From the NCBI RefSeq assembly GCF_000153805.1, contig NZ_DS022298.1, positions 1,864,827 through 1,928,826 of the forward strand: a DNA stretch of 64,000 bases. The letters are read 5' to 3'. Source of the DNA: Synechococcus sp. BL107. Its GTDB lineage: Bacteria; Cyanobacteriota; Cyanobacteriia; PCC-6307; Cyanobiaceae. A program made the position numbers and the translations under genes. Under the pieces are notes generated by a model, which did no database searches, was not told the origin of the DNA, and saw only the letters and a list, made by a program, of their open reading frames with translations. Below, one piece after another: positions 42,421-51,698 of this stretch. Position 1 is the stretch's first letter. Each line of letters begins with the position of its first letter.

Positions 42421-44532
42421 GTGTCGTGTTTGGTTCGCTTTCCGCGCGGTAGCAGCCTCTGGGGACGTTGGCGACGTCTTCAATCACCAACCCGACGGTT
42501 GTTGCGCTGGACGCGATTGCAGACGGCTGTTGTTTTGCTCGTTTGCCTTGCGGTCGCCATGGCATCGAGCCTGCCGTGGTTAATCAAACCCGACCTAGAG
42601 CCTGGAGCGATCGCCCCCTTTGATGCGATTGCACCAAAAGATGTCTTGGTGCAAGACAGCACGGCACTTGAACAACAACGCTCATCGTTGGTGGCGCAGT
42701 CGGTGGTGCAGGTCATCGACCCAGCACAAACAAAGCTGCTGCGACAACGCTTGGAACAGCAGTTGATCCAACTGCAACAGGTCGCCATGAGCGGATCCGC
42801 GGCGCGGGTTGGTCCGGTGAACATGAGTCGTGCGGAACAGCAGTGGCTCAGCCAACGAACAGCGCAGGAGCAGCTGGACTGGGATTCCGCTGTTCGCCAA
42901 GCGGCGACTCGAATGCTCAGCCAAGGCTTGGTGAGCAACTTGGCCGTGACTCAACTGCGTCAAGCCGCCAAGGTGCAGCTGGGGCAAGCAGAGATCACCA
43001 ATCCCACTGCACGCTCTCTGGCAACCAAGGTTTTAGCGAGCACCCTGCGGGGCAGTAGCAACCTGCGCACCGATCCCAATCTGAGCAAACAGCTGATTGA
43101 GGAGCAGCTCACCAAACAAGTGATCCCCACCATCGAAGTGCGAAAGGGCGATCTGATCACCCGCAAGGGGGAACCGATTAGTAACCAGGCCTACGACGTG
43201 CTCGATTACTTCGGCAGAGTGCGACGGGAACCGCAACCGGGGATTTGGTTTCAGCATTTCACTGAAGCCCTGGCCGCCTGCGGGGTGATGGTGTTGGTGA
43301 TGCGTCGAGAACGCCCCTATCTCGAGGTTCGCCATGCGCTCCTCGCGGTGGGAATTTTGTTTCTCGTGCAGCTGGCGAAGCTGTGGTTTCAGGGCAGCGT
43401 CAGCCCCCTCGCCGTCTTGGTTCCGCCCACCCTCGTCTTGGCCGAAGGGCTCGGCACAGGCTGCGGCTTGGTGTGGATGAGCGTGGCAGCTCTTTTATGG
43501 CCTGAGCCAGTCAATGGCTTGAGCGACGGACGCTTGTTGATCGCCGCCGTCGTGGCCGCCGCAGCTGCGTTGATCGCAGGGCGTCAACGCAGCCGCGGTC
43601 AACTCCTGCAGCTCACGGTGTTCCTTCCAGTTGGAGCCTTGATGGGGCAGTGGCTCCTCCTACAGCTGCAGCCCCTGACGGGCTGGAAGGCCTGGGGCAG
43701 CCTGAATCCAACCCTTGATGAATTGGCCACCGAGTCGCTGCTCTTAGGCCTCTTGCTGATGCTCACGTTGCTCGCCATTCCAGTACTGGAGAGCTCCTTT
43801 GGCCTGCTCACCCGCGCCCGCTTACTGGAACTTGCCGACCAAGAGCGTCCGTTGCTGCGGCGACTCTCCTGCGAAGCCCCCGGCACGTTTGAGCACACCT
43901 TGATGATCTGCAGCCTGGCCGAGGAGGGGGCCCGAGCAATCGGAGCCGATGTGGATCTGATACGCACGGGCTCGCTGTATCACGACGTTGGCAAACTGCA
44001 TGCGCCGGGGTGGTTCATTGAGAATCAAAAGGACGAACCCAACCCACACGACTCCCTGAATGATCCGTTTGCCAGTGCAGCGGTGCTGCAAGCCCATGTG
44101 GATGAAGGCCTGAAACTGGCCCGTCGTCACCGGCTTCCGCGCCCCATTGCCGATTTCATCCCAGAACACCAAGGCACCCTGAAGATGGGCTATTTCCTCC
44201 ATGAAGCGCGGGCCAAGGATCCCAATGTGGATGAGAGTTTGTTCCGCTATCGAGGACCGGCGCCTCGATCCCGGGAAACGGCTGTGTTGATGTTGGCCGA
44301 TGGCTGCGAAGCAGCCTTGCGGTCACTCCCCCCCGATACGTCCGATGACCAGGCCCGCGACACGGTGCGGCGCCTGGTGGGTGCCCGTCAACGGGATGGA
44401 CAGCTGCGCAAAAGCAGCTTGAGTCGCAGCGAAGTGGAGCTGGTGATCCGTGCCTTTGTGCAGGTGTGGAGGCGGATGCGCCACCGCCGCATCCCTTACC
44501 CAATTCCGGCCCGGCGCGGCTTTCCGGCCTAA
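42421..44532 (+). CDS. 7TM-HD phosphohydrolase (PgpH-like, candidate c-di-AMP phosphodiesterase)
   Basis: 703-residue membrane protein. A hydrophobic helix (VVLLVCLAVAMASSLPWL) precedes an extracytoplasmic domain (~65-275), followed by several transmembrane helices (~280-470) and a C-terminal HD domain. In the latter FEHTLMICSLAEEGAR, GSLYHDVGKLHAPGWF, LARRHRLPRPIADFIPEHQGT and VLMLADGCEAA carry the metal-binding His/Asp residues. This is the 7TM-HD layout of PgpH, which hydrolyses c-di-AMP in Firmicutes; the role here is inferred. The frame starts at a GTG (42421), divergent from folD. Confidence 0.9.
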   Translation: MSCLVRFPRGSSLWGRWRRLQSPTRRLLRWTRLQTAVVLLVCLAVAMASSLPWLIKPDLEPGAIAPFDAIAPKDVLVQDSTALEQQRSSLVAQSVVQVIDPAQTKLLRQRLEQQLIQLQQVAMSGSAARVGPVNMSRAEQQWLSQRTAQEQLDWDSAVRQAATRMLSQGLVSNLAVTQLRQAAKVQLGQAEITNPTARSLATKVLASTLRGSSNLRTDPNLSKQLIEEQLTKQVIPTIEVRKGDLITRKGEPISNQAYDVLDYFGRVRREPQPGIWFQHFTEALAACGVMVLVMRRERPYLEVRHALLAVGILFLVQLAKLWFQGSVSPLAVLVPPTLVLAEGLGTGCGLVWMSVAALLWPEPVNGLSDGRLLIAAVVAAAAALIAGRQRSRGQLLQLTVFLPVGALMGQWLLLQLQPLTGWKAWGSLNPTLDELATESLLLGLLLMLTLLAIPVLESSFGLLTRARLLELADQERPLLRRLSCEAPGTFEHTLMICSLAEEGARAIGADVDLIRTGSLYHDVGKLHAPGWFIENQKDEPNPHDSLNDPFASAAVLQAHVDEGLKLARRHRLPRPIADFIPEHQGTLKMGYFLHEARAKDPNVDESLFRYRGPAPRSRETAVLMLADGCEAALRSLPPDTSDDQARDTVRRLVGARQRDGQLRKSSLSRSEVELVIRAFVQVWRRMRHRRIPYPIPARRGFPA

Positions 44533-45188
44533 CGCCGAGACCAAGGGTCGGCGGACAACAGGCGCAACCGCTGCCCTGTGAACGGATGGCAGAAGCTCAA
44601 CGCAATGGCGTGCAAACGAAGGCGCTGTGAAAAAGGGGACTCCGCCGCTTGATCTCCATCAATCGGATCGCCATAGATCGGATCACCAATGATCGGGTGA
44701 GCGATCTCCGCCAGATGGCTTCGTAATTGATGGGAGCGGCCGGTGATGGGGCGCAACCAAAGCTGGGTGACCTCTGCGGCGCTGCTGCGCACACGCCAGA
44801 GCGTGGATGCCTCACGTCCCTCGGGATGGGAGCCATAGCGGGGCGGCTGGCGCTGCAGTCGTGCCAAACGGTTGTGGATGCATCCACGGCCAGCCAGAAC
44901 ACCGTGGACATGGGCCAAATAAAGCTTGTTGACGCATCGATTGGAAAACAAAGCACTGGTGCGTCGCAGGGCCTCCAAGCCAGCCGCCAACACCAGCACA
45001 CCGGACGTGTCTCGATCCAAGCGATGCACCAGACGCCAATCAGGAGCCTGATCGTGAGCCTGCACCCTGGAGATCAAGGAATCGGCCTGATCCGGGCCCA
45101 AGCCTGGCTGCGACAACAGCCCCGAGGGCTTGTCGACCGCCAGGAGCCAACGATCCCGATACAGAACTCGAACTCCCTGGACCGTCAA
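44529..45188 (-). CDS. RluA-family pseudouridine synthase
   Basis: 219 residues. The catalytic Asp is in LVHRLDRDTSGVLVLA near residue 57, and ITGRSHQLRSHLAEIAHPI follows near residue 145 (RluA/RluD conserved blocks). No S4 domain is attached, so it resembles short RluA-type tRNA/rRNA enzymes; the target uridine cannot be read. Convergent with the HD-protein gene (4-base overlap), and its start overlaps the lipoprotein gene by four bases. Confidence 0.93.
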   Translation of the reverse strand: MTVQGVRVLYRDRWLLAVDKPSGLLSQPGLGPDQADSLISRVQAHDQAPDWRLVHRLDRDTSGVLVLAAGLEALRRTSALFSNRCVNKLYLAHVHGVLAGRGCIHNRLARLQRQPPRYGSHPEGREASTLWRVRSSAAEVTQLWLRPITGRSHQLRSHLAEIAHPIIGDPIYGDPIDGDQAAESPFSQRLRLHAIALSFCHPFTGQRLRLLSADPWSRR

Positions 45189-45673
45189 GGCGATAGGCGG
45201 TTACTGCAGTGCTTCACAAACAACGCTTCCACTTGATTGGGGGGAAGCACCTGAACCAAACGGGCCTCCGCTTCAGCATGGTGCTGGCTGGAGTCGTAGA
45301 GCTGAAGCTCCAGAAAAGCCGCAGGGTGCGTACGGCGGGCTTGATCCATCTCTTCGGCGAGGATCCCAGGAGGCATCAGGTAATCGCCCTTGCAATCCTG
45401 CATCACATGGGCTGATTCATGGGCCAACACCACCCAAACCTGAGCTGGATCGTCCTGAAGATTGTTGCCGCACATCAGCAGTGCTTGCTTGCCTTGATGG
45501 AAAGCCCCCATCAGTCCCGCGGGACAGTCCTGAGCCACCAGCGCTTCGATGCCGGCTTCTTTGAGCAAATCTAGATAACGACTGATGCGATCCCAGGTGG
45601 TGGCCTGCGCTCCACAAGCAGAGCTCAAGAACGCAGCTAACAGCAGGCCCGACCATCCCAAAGACCAACGCAT
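45185..45673 (-). CDS. Putative secreted/lipoprotein metalloprotease-like protein (HESAH)
   Basis: 162 residues from the ATG at 45673. N-terminal hydrophobic segment ending LSSAC, a lipobox-like cut at Cys20 (atypical -3 residue) or AQA cleavage. The mature part carries VVLAHESAHVMQDCKG near residue 82-97, an HExxH zinc-protease-type motif, plus five cysteines. No Gly or Met-turn downstream is clear, but EEMDQARRTHPAAFLELQLYDSSQHHAEAEA could supply a third ligand. I do not recognise the family. Lies next to the pseudouridine synthase. Confidence 0.65.
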   Translation of the reverse strand: MRWSLGWSGLLLAAFLSSACGAQATTWDRISRYLDLLKEAGIEALVAQDCPAGLMGAFHQGKQALLMCGNNLQDDPAQVWVVLAHESAHVMQDCKGDYLMPPGILAEEMDQARRTHPAAFLELQLYDSSQHHAEAEARLVQVLPPNQVEALFVKHCSNRLSP

Positions 45674-45753
45674 CAGGCCGAACCAGAGCACCTAATTCAT
45701 TGGTCTCAACCGTCGATCCCTGCAGCCTGAAAACCTCGGAACTTCTTTAGATT

Positions 45754-46056
45754 TCAACCCTGAAGTTGTTGCTCAACCGACGCCACTTTGTCGAGAAACG
45801 ATTGCTCGCGGTCGATGCGGGTGTTCAACTTCAAGGTGGTGTAAATCCTGGGAGCACCCATGGCATGGAGGGCGTCGTGGCAGGCACGAACACAATCCAT
45901 CACCGCATCCCAAGGGCCTTCAATTGCTGTGCCATTGGGGCCCAGTTGATGGGTAAGACCGGTGGCGCGAATCACTTTTTCACAGCTGGCGACGTAGGGC
46001 GACAGGCTCACCCCCACCCCAATCGGCACCACACAGAGATCAACACTTACCCACAT
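45754..46056 (-). CDS. MTH1187-type thiamine-binding-like protein
   Basis: 100-residue ferredoxin-like fold protein; VDLCVVPIGVGVSLSPYVA and GTAIEGPWDAVMDCVRACHDALHAMGAPRIYTTLKLNTR are the family blocks (MTH1187/YkoF-type thiamine-binding). Start ATG 46056 overlaps the stop of the 82-residue gene by one base (TGATG), fixing it against the longer frame to 46329. The function in vivo is unclear; binding of thiamine precursors is known only for relatives. Confidence 0.85.
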   Translation of the reverse strand: MWVSVDLCVVPIGVGVSLSPYVASCEKVIRATGLTHQLGPNGTAIEGPWDAVMDCVRACHDALHAMGAPRIYTTLKLNTRIDREQSFLDKVASVEQQLQG

Positions 46057-46304
46057 CAAGCCCGTGCCATCGCGGCTGGCGTTAGGCAACTCATTGGGTA
46101 ATCGATCGTGCGCCACTCGCCATTGGCCGTCCAAACTTCCACCGCAATCCCCCGCTGACCTGGGGAGCAGCGAGACCCTTGGCCGTTGCACCAGTTGCTG
46201 GCCGCAGCCAAAGCGTGCTCGAGGGTGTCGTATGGAATATCTAAAACAGGATGGGGGCGACCATCCAGGCCAACCAGTCGGTAGCGGGAGCGATGAAGAA
46301 CCAT
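46056..46304 (-). CDS. Small conserved hypothetical protein (82 aa)
   Basis: Soluble product with HPVLDIPYDTLEHALAAASNWC, GIAVEVWTANGEWRTIDYP and three cysteines. The composition is a small alpha/beta fold, and the tight TGATG coupling with the thiamine-binding-like gene suggests a shared job. No family recognised. Confidence 0.7.
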   Translation of the reverse strand: MVLHRSRYRLVGLDGRPHPVLDIPYDTLEHALAAASNWCNGQGSRCSPGQRGIAVEVWTANGEWRTIDYPMSCLTPAAMARA

Positions 46305-46374
46305 GGCGGTCCAATCCCGAAAGCGTCACTAGGCTCCCACGCCAGCTGGAGGTTTAAGCGGCCAACTTTGTTAT

Positions 46375-46420
46375 TCGAGACACTCTGATTCGAGACACCT
46401 AGTTCGAGACACTGGAGTCA
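46375..46420. repeat. Triple ~15-base tandem repeat upstream of a small gene
   Basis: The element ATTCGAGACACTCTG, ATTCGAGACACCTAG, TTCGAGACACTGGAG occurs three times in succession just before the ATG at 46440. It could be a slipped repeat or a regulatory array. Read directly from sequence. Confidence 0.5.
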
Positions 46421-46439
46421 ACCTCGACGAACCCCTGCC

Positions 46440-46880
46440 ATGGGCGAGAGATTGCTGCTGGCTTACACCACCCTCATGGACAAAGCACCGGGGGCTGCCT
46501 TCCGACGGGCGCGGGAGCTTTATCTCAATAAATACTGTATGCCCCAAGGCAACACCAATCACCCGCTGCGCTTGTTCGTTTGCGATGAACAAATCGACGA
46601 AACCGTGGTGCCAGCACCCGATGGAGAACCCGGGCATCGGCTGGTGACGCTGACCAGCCGCCCCGGCCAACTCGCCATCGTGCACTGGCAACAAACCAGT
46701 CCACCCAAGCCGCCGCTTCTGAAGAGCTACCTCGCAGACGAATGGCAACTCAACGCTGATGAGTTCGATTTAGTGGCCTGTACCAGCCCTTGGTTTCGCG
46801 ATGGAGGGCATCAAACCCGGTTCACCCCTCCGGCCGATCTGACCTACCAGCAGCAGAGCTTATTAACGCTCAAGGAATAA
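46440..46880 (+). CDS. Conserved hypothetical protein (146 aa)
   Basis: Soluble protein with MGERLLLAYTTLMDKAPGAAF at the N-terminus and CMPQGNTNHPLRLFVCDEQ in the middle. It ends with a Pro-rich part and FDLVACTSPWFRDGGHQTR. It has three Cys and a regular alpha/beta composition. I could not assign a family, but the length and structure are gene-like; the overlapping minus-strand frame is a shadow. No signal peptide. Confidence 0.65.
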   Translation: MGERLLLAYTTLMDKAPGAAFRRARELYLNKYCMPQGNTNHPLRLFVCDEQIDETVVPAPDGEPGHRLVTLTSRPGQLAIVHWQQTSPPKPPLLKSYLADEWQLNADEFDLVACTSPWFRDGGHQTRFTPPADLTYQQQSLLTLKE

Positions 46881-46917
46881 AAACAAAAATAATTCCGTAT
46901 TCAGAGCCAAGCGCTTT

Positions 46918-47172
46918 GTGTCCGCCGCTACCGCTGAAGAAGAGATCCCCCTCGCCGCTGTGATGTTGACCAACTATGCCGAGCGATACGTCCTGCGCTC
47001 CTCCTCCATCGGTGGCTACCTGTCGGTGAATTCCGTCGATCAGCAAATCGAACGAAGAGCCTCTCCAGAGGATGCCTGGATCTTCCACACCCACGATGGC
47101 GCCGTCACCCATGCCCGCTGGATCGGAGAAGTGCATGGGGAAACACCCGATGTGGTGAAGCTCACCCGGTAA
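46918..47172 (+). CDS. Small conserved hypothetical protein (84 aa)
   Basis: Frame begins at GTG 46918. The product is acidic with LAAVMLTNYAERYVLRSSSI, DAWIFHTHDGAVTHARWIG and a VKLTR end; it reads as a small alpha/beta protein. It follows the 146-residue gene by 37 bases on the same strand and may be co-transcribed. Function unknown. Confidence 0.6.
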   Translation: MSAATAEEEIPLAAVMLTNYAERYVLRSSSIGGYLSVNSVDQQIERRASPEDAWIFHTHDGAVTHARWIGEVHGETPDVVKLTR

Positions 47173-47195
47173 ATGCAGCCAGGCCCAGGCCTGGC

Positions 47196-47441
47196 TTATC
47201 CATGAATGAACGTGCGAAGCGGCCGAGACTCCTGTGCTTGCTGCTTTTGGAGAGCAAGGGCCCGTTTGGCCTGGGCTTCTCGCTGCTGAGCGGCGAACAC
47301 ATCCGACTCATCCAGGCTGAATCCATAGTCGGCGGCCAACGCCAGAAAACCCTCAAGATCCATGGGTTGAGCCAAGCGCTCATGAAGGGCTGGCTCGGTC
47401 TCTCGCATCAGCAGAAAACGGTCGAGATCGGCGAGGGCCAT
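47196..47441 (-). CDS. Nif11-like domain protein
   Basis: 81-residue helical protein: LDRFLLMRETEPALHERLAQ, MDLEGFLALAADYGFSLDES, then a Gln/Ala-rich helix (AAQQREAQAKRALALQKQQA). The N-terminal half matches the Nif11-type leader domain found in cyanobacterial peptide families, but there is no double-Gly (or Gly-Ala) cleavage site followed by a Cys/Thr/Ser-rich core. It is therefore more likely a stand-alone Nif11 protein than a lanthipeptide precursor. Function unknown. Confidence 0.7.
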   Translation of the reverse strand: MALADLDRFLLMRETEPALHERLAQPMDLEGFLALAADYGFSLDESDVFAAQQREAQAKRALALQKQQAQESRPLRTFIHG

Positions 47442-47466
47442 GGATCGGGGCAGTTGCCATCGTTCT

Positions 47467-47485
47467 AGATCAGGTGCCCTGATCT
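47467..47485. terminator. Perfect 8-base-pair hairpin between permease and Nif11 genes
   Basis: AGATCAGG-TGC-CCTGATCT, followed on the plus strand by GATCGTTTTT. On the minus strand, where the flanking genes lie, it follows the permease stop but has no U-run after it. It may be a weak or bidirectional terminator; direction is uncertain. Confidence 0.35.
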
Positions 47486-47505
47486 GATCGTTTTTATTTA
47501 CAGAC

Positions 47506-48330
47506 TCAACCCTTCACGGCATCGCCACTGGCATTGGGAAGAATGAAGCGCTGAAGCAACAGAAACAACGCCATCACTGGAAGAATCGACACCACAGATC
47601 CCGCCGCCACAATCCGCCAATCGAGCGAAAAACTGCTCGACAACTGTTGTAAACCGAGGGGCAAGGTGTAGAGATTGGGGTCGTCCAAAATCACCAACGG
47701 CCAGAGGAAATCACTCCAGGTGCCGATGAACACAAACATCGCCAGGGTGATCAGATCAGCCCGCGCCGCAGGAATCATCACGTTCCACCACTCGCCCAGA
47801 CGCGAGCAGCCATCAATCCGTGCGGCTTCCTCCAACTCCTTTGGAACGCCGAGGAAGCTTTGACGCAAGAGGTACAAGCCGAAGGCAGTGGCGGCCTGAG
47901 GGATCACCAACGCCAACAACGTGTTGCGTAACCCCAGCTGAACCATCAGGAGGTAAAGCGGGATCATCACGACCTGAAACGGGATCAAAATCGTGGCCAC
48001 CACAAGGGCCAACACCAAGCCCCGACCGGCAAACCGCAGCCTCGCCAAGGGGTATGCGGCCAACGAACAGAAGAGCAAATTGGCGACCACCGCCAGGGCA
48101 CTCACCACGGCGCTGTTGATCAGATACGTCGTGAGCGGGTTGTCTTGAAACAGCCGTACGTAGGCATCGAAGCTTGGTTCCGCTGGTAAGAGCGCCGGCG
48201 GACTCACGAAGATGTCTTCAGCGGGGCCTTTTAGGGAGGTGCTCACCAACCAAAGCAGGGGGGTGAGCACCAACAGAGCCAAAAGGATGAGCAGCATCAA
48301 CTGCACTGCCCTGGGGAGAAGACGGCGCAT
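47506..48330 (-). CDS. Carbohydrate ABC transporter permease (MalG-type), orphan
   Basis: 274-residue inner-membrane permease with about six hydrophobic helices; the EAA loop that contacts the ATPase is LEEAARIDGCSRLGEWWNVMIP near residue 190. It belongs to the MalG/UgpE family that imports sugars or glucosylglycerol. The usual partners (MalF-type permease, binding protein, ATPase) are not beside it, so they must be encoded elsewhere. It lies 11 bases downstream of leuA on the same strand. Confidence 0.88.
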   Translation of the reverse strand: MRRLLPRAVQLMLLILLALLVLTPLLWLVSTSLKGPAEDIFVSPPALLPAEPSFDAYVRLFQDNPLTTYLINSAVVSALAVVANLLFCSLAAYPLARLRFAGRGLVLALVVATILIPFQVVMIPLYLLMVQLGLRNTLLALVIPQAATAFGLYLLRQSFLGVPKELEEAARIDGCSRLGEWWNVMIPAARADLITLAMFVFIGTWSDFLWPLVILDDPNLYTLPLGLQQLSSSFSLDWRIVAAGSVVSILPVMALFLLLQRFILPNASGDAVKG

Positions 48331-48341
48331 GGGTTGGTGGC

Positions 48342-49964
<1,623 letters not shown>

Positions 49965-50085
49965 GACGACGCTCCGTCGACGGTCTTAGTCGAAGTGGGT
50001 ATGAGTTAACGATTGTAGTTGAGTCACTTCAACAGTTCTCAAAAATCCATTCCATCAACAGAAGCAGACTAAATTCAGGCACCAT

Positions 50086-51669
50086 TTGGGCCGATCTTTG
50101 ACCAAAGGCGCTGTCGCCCTTGTTCTGCACGCCCATCTGCCTTACGTCCGTTCGGCAGAACCAGGGTCTCTGGAGGAAGACTGGTTTTTCCAGGCACTGG
50201 TTGAGTGTTATCTCCCCCTGCTTGAAACGCTCGAGCGGGCAGCCCAGCATCCCGATTGCCAGCCGAAGCTGACGATGGGCCTGTCGCCCACCCTGCTCAC
50301 TCTGCTCGATGCGGCCGACCTCAAGCAGCGTTTTCCCACATGGCTGGAGCAACGACAACAGCTTTTGCCCCAAGCAGATCAGTCGCTTCGGGAGGCAGGT
50401 GATCACCTCAACGCAACATTTGAGCGGCATCTAGCCGCGTGGCAGGCCTGCGACGGCGACTTAATTGAACGCTTTGCGGCACTGCAACGCCAAGGGGTGG
50501 TGGATCTGCTCACCTGCGGCGCCACCCATGGATACCTCCCACTCCTGCGCCATCACCCCGAGGCCGTGCGCGGTCAATTGCGAACCGCCGTTCGGGAACA
50601 TCAGCGATTAATCGGTGAACGTCCCCTCGGCATCTGGCTGCCGGAGTGCGCCTACTACGAAGGGCTCGACCATTGGATGCGGGATGCCGGGTTGCGCTAC
50701 GCGGTGCTGGATGCCCACGGACTTCTGCATGGTCGGCCTCGACCGCGTTATGGGGTGTATGCCCCGATTTGCAGCCGCAATGGGGTGGCATTTTTTGGTC
50801 GCGACAGCGAAGCCACCCTGCCGGTGTGGTCGGCCAAAGACGGCTACCCAGGCAATCCGGACTATCGGGAATTTCACCGGGACCTGGGCTGGGATTTACC
50901 AGTGGAACAACTCGCCCCCTTGGGGCTGAGCGAGCCTCGTCCGCTGAGTTTGAAACTGCACCGGGTGACCAACCACAGTTCACCCCTGAATCAAAAAGAG
51001 CCCTACCGGCCAGCGGTGGCGGCCGAACGGGTGAAAGAGCACGCGCGCGACTACCTGCAAGGACGCCGCCAGCAACTCGATCAACTGGAAACGGCGATGG
51101 GCGTGGCTCCACTGCTCGTCGCCCCCTTCGATGCGGAACTCTTTGGCCATTGGTGGTTCGAAGGCCCAGCTTTTCTGGCTGAACTGTTCCAACAGGCCAA
51201 CGAGCAAGGGGTGACGTTTACCCGCCTTAGAGATGTGTTGAGTCAGAGCAGCCAGCTGCAACTGTGCGATCCCAGTCCATCGAGCTGGGGCCAAGGCGGG
51301 TATCACGATTACTGGCTGAACGACACCAACGCCTGGGTGATTCCGGAGTGGGAAAAAGCGGCCGCAGTGATGGTGAAGCGTTGCAGCCGAGGCGTTGCCC
51401 ATGAGGGCGATCTGGCCTTGCTGGAGCAGGCGGCCCGGGAGCTGCTGCTGGCCCAATCATCGGATTGGAGTTTCATCTTGCGGTCGGGGACCACCACAGG
51501 CCTGGCCAAGGAACGGATCGAGCAGCACCTCGGTCGTTTTTGGCAATTAATGGCTGCCCTAGATGGGTACGAACCACTACCCGAGGGCTGGCTGAAGGAT
51601 GTGCGCAACGACGACAGCATCTTCCCGTTGGTGCAACCCTTGGACTGGGCGAAACTGCCTCAGCCCTAG
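50086..51669 (+). CDS. GH57 glycoside hydrolase / 1,4-alpha-glucan branching enzyme
   Basis: 527-residue family 57 enzyme probably making or trimming branches in glycogen. N-terminal ALVLHAHLPYVRSAEPG; catalytic nucleophile region GIWLPECAYYEGLDHWM near residue 187; PFDAELFGHWWFEGPAFL near residue 347; the C-terminal helical domain ends the protein. No ATG is present near the start; the frame opens at TTG 50086, or a TTG at 50098 would begin nearer LTKGAV. Convergent with the giant autotransporter gene. Confidence 0.88.
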   Translation: MGRSLTKGAVALVLHAHLPYVRSAEPGSLEEDWFFQALVECYLPLLETLERAAQHPDCQPKLTMGLSPTLLTLLDAADLKQRFPTWLEQRQQLLPQADQSLREAGDHLNATFERHLAAWQACDGDLIERFAALQRQGVVDLLTCGATHGYLPLLRHHPEAVRGQLRTAVREHQRLIGERPLGIWLPECAYYEGLDHWMRDAGLRYAVLDAHGLLHGRPRPRYGVYAPICSRNGVAFFGRDSEATLPVWSAKDGYPGNPDYREFHRDLGWDLPVEQLAPLGLSEPRPLSLKLHRVTNHSSPLNQKEPYRPAVAAERVKEHARDYLQGRRQQLDQLETAMGVAPLLVAPFDAELFGHWWFEGPAFLAELFQQANEQGVTFTRLRDVLSQSSQLQLCDPSPSSWGQGGYHDYWLNDTNAWVIPEWEKAAAVMVKRCSRGVAHEGDLALLEQAARELLLAQSSDWSFILRSGTTTGLAKERIEQHLGRFWQLMAALDGYEPLPEGWLKDVRNDDSIFPLVQPLDWAKLPQP

Positions 51670-51698
51670 GGGCACGAGTCGTCAAAGAACTGCGCTGA

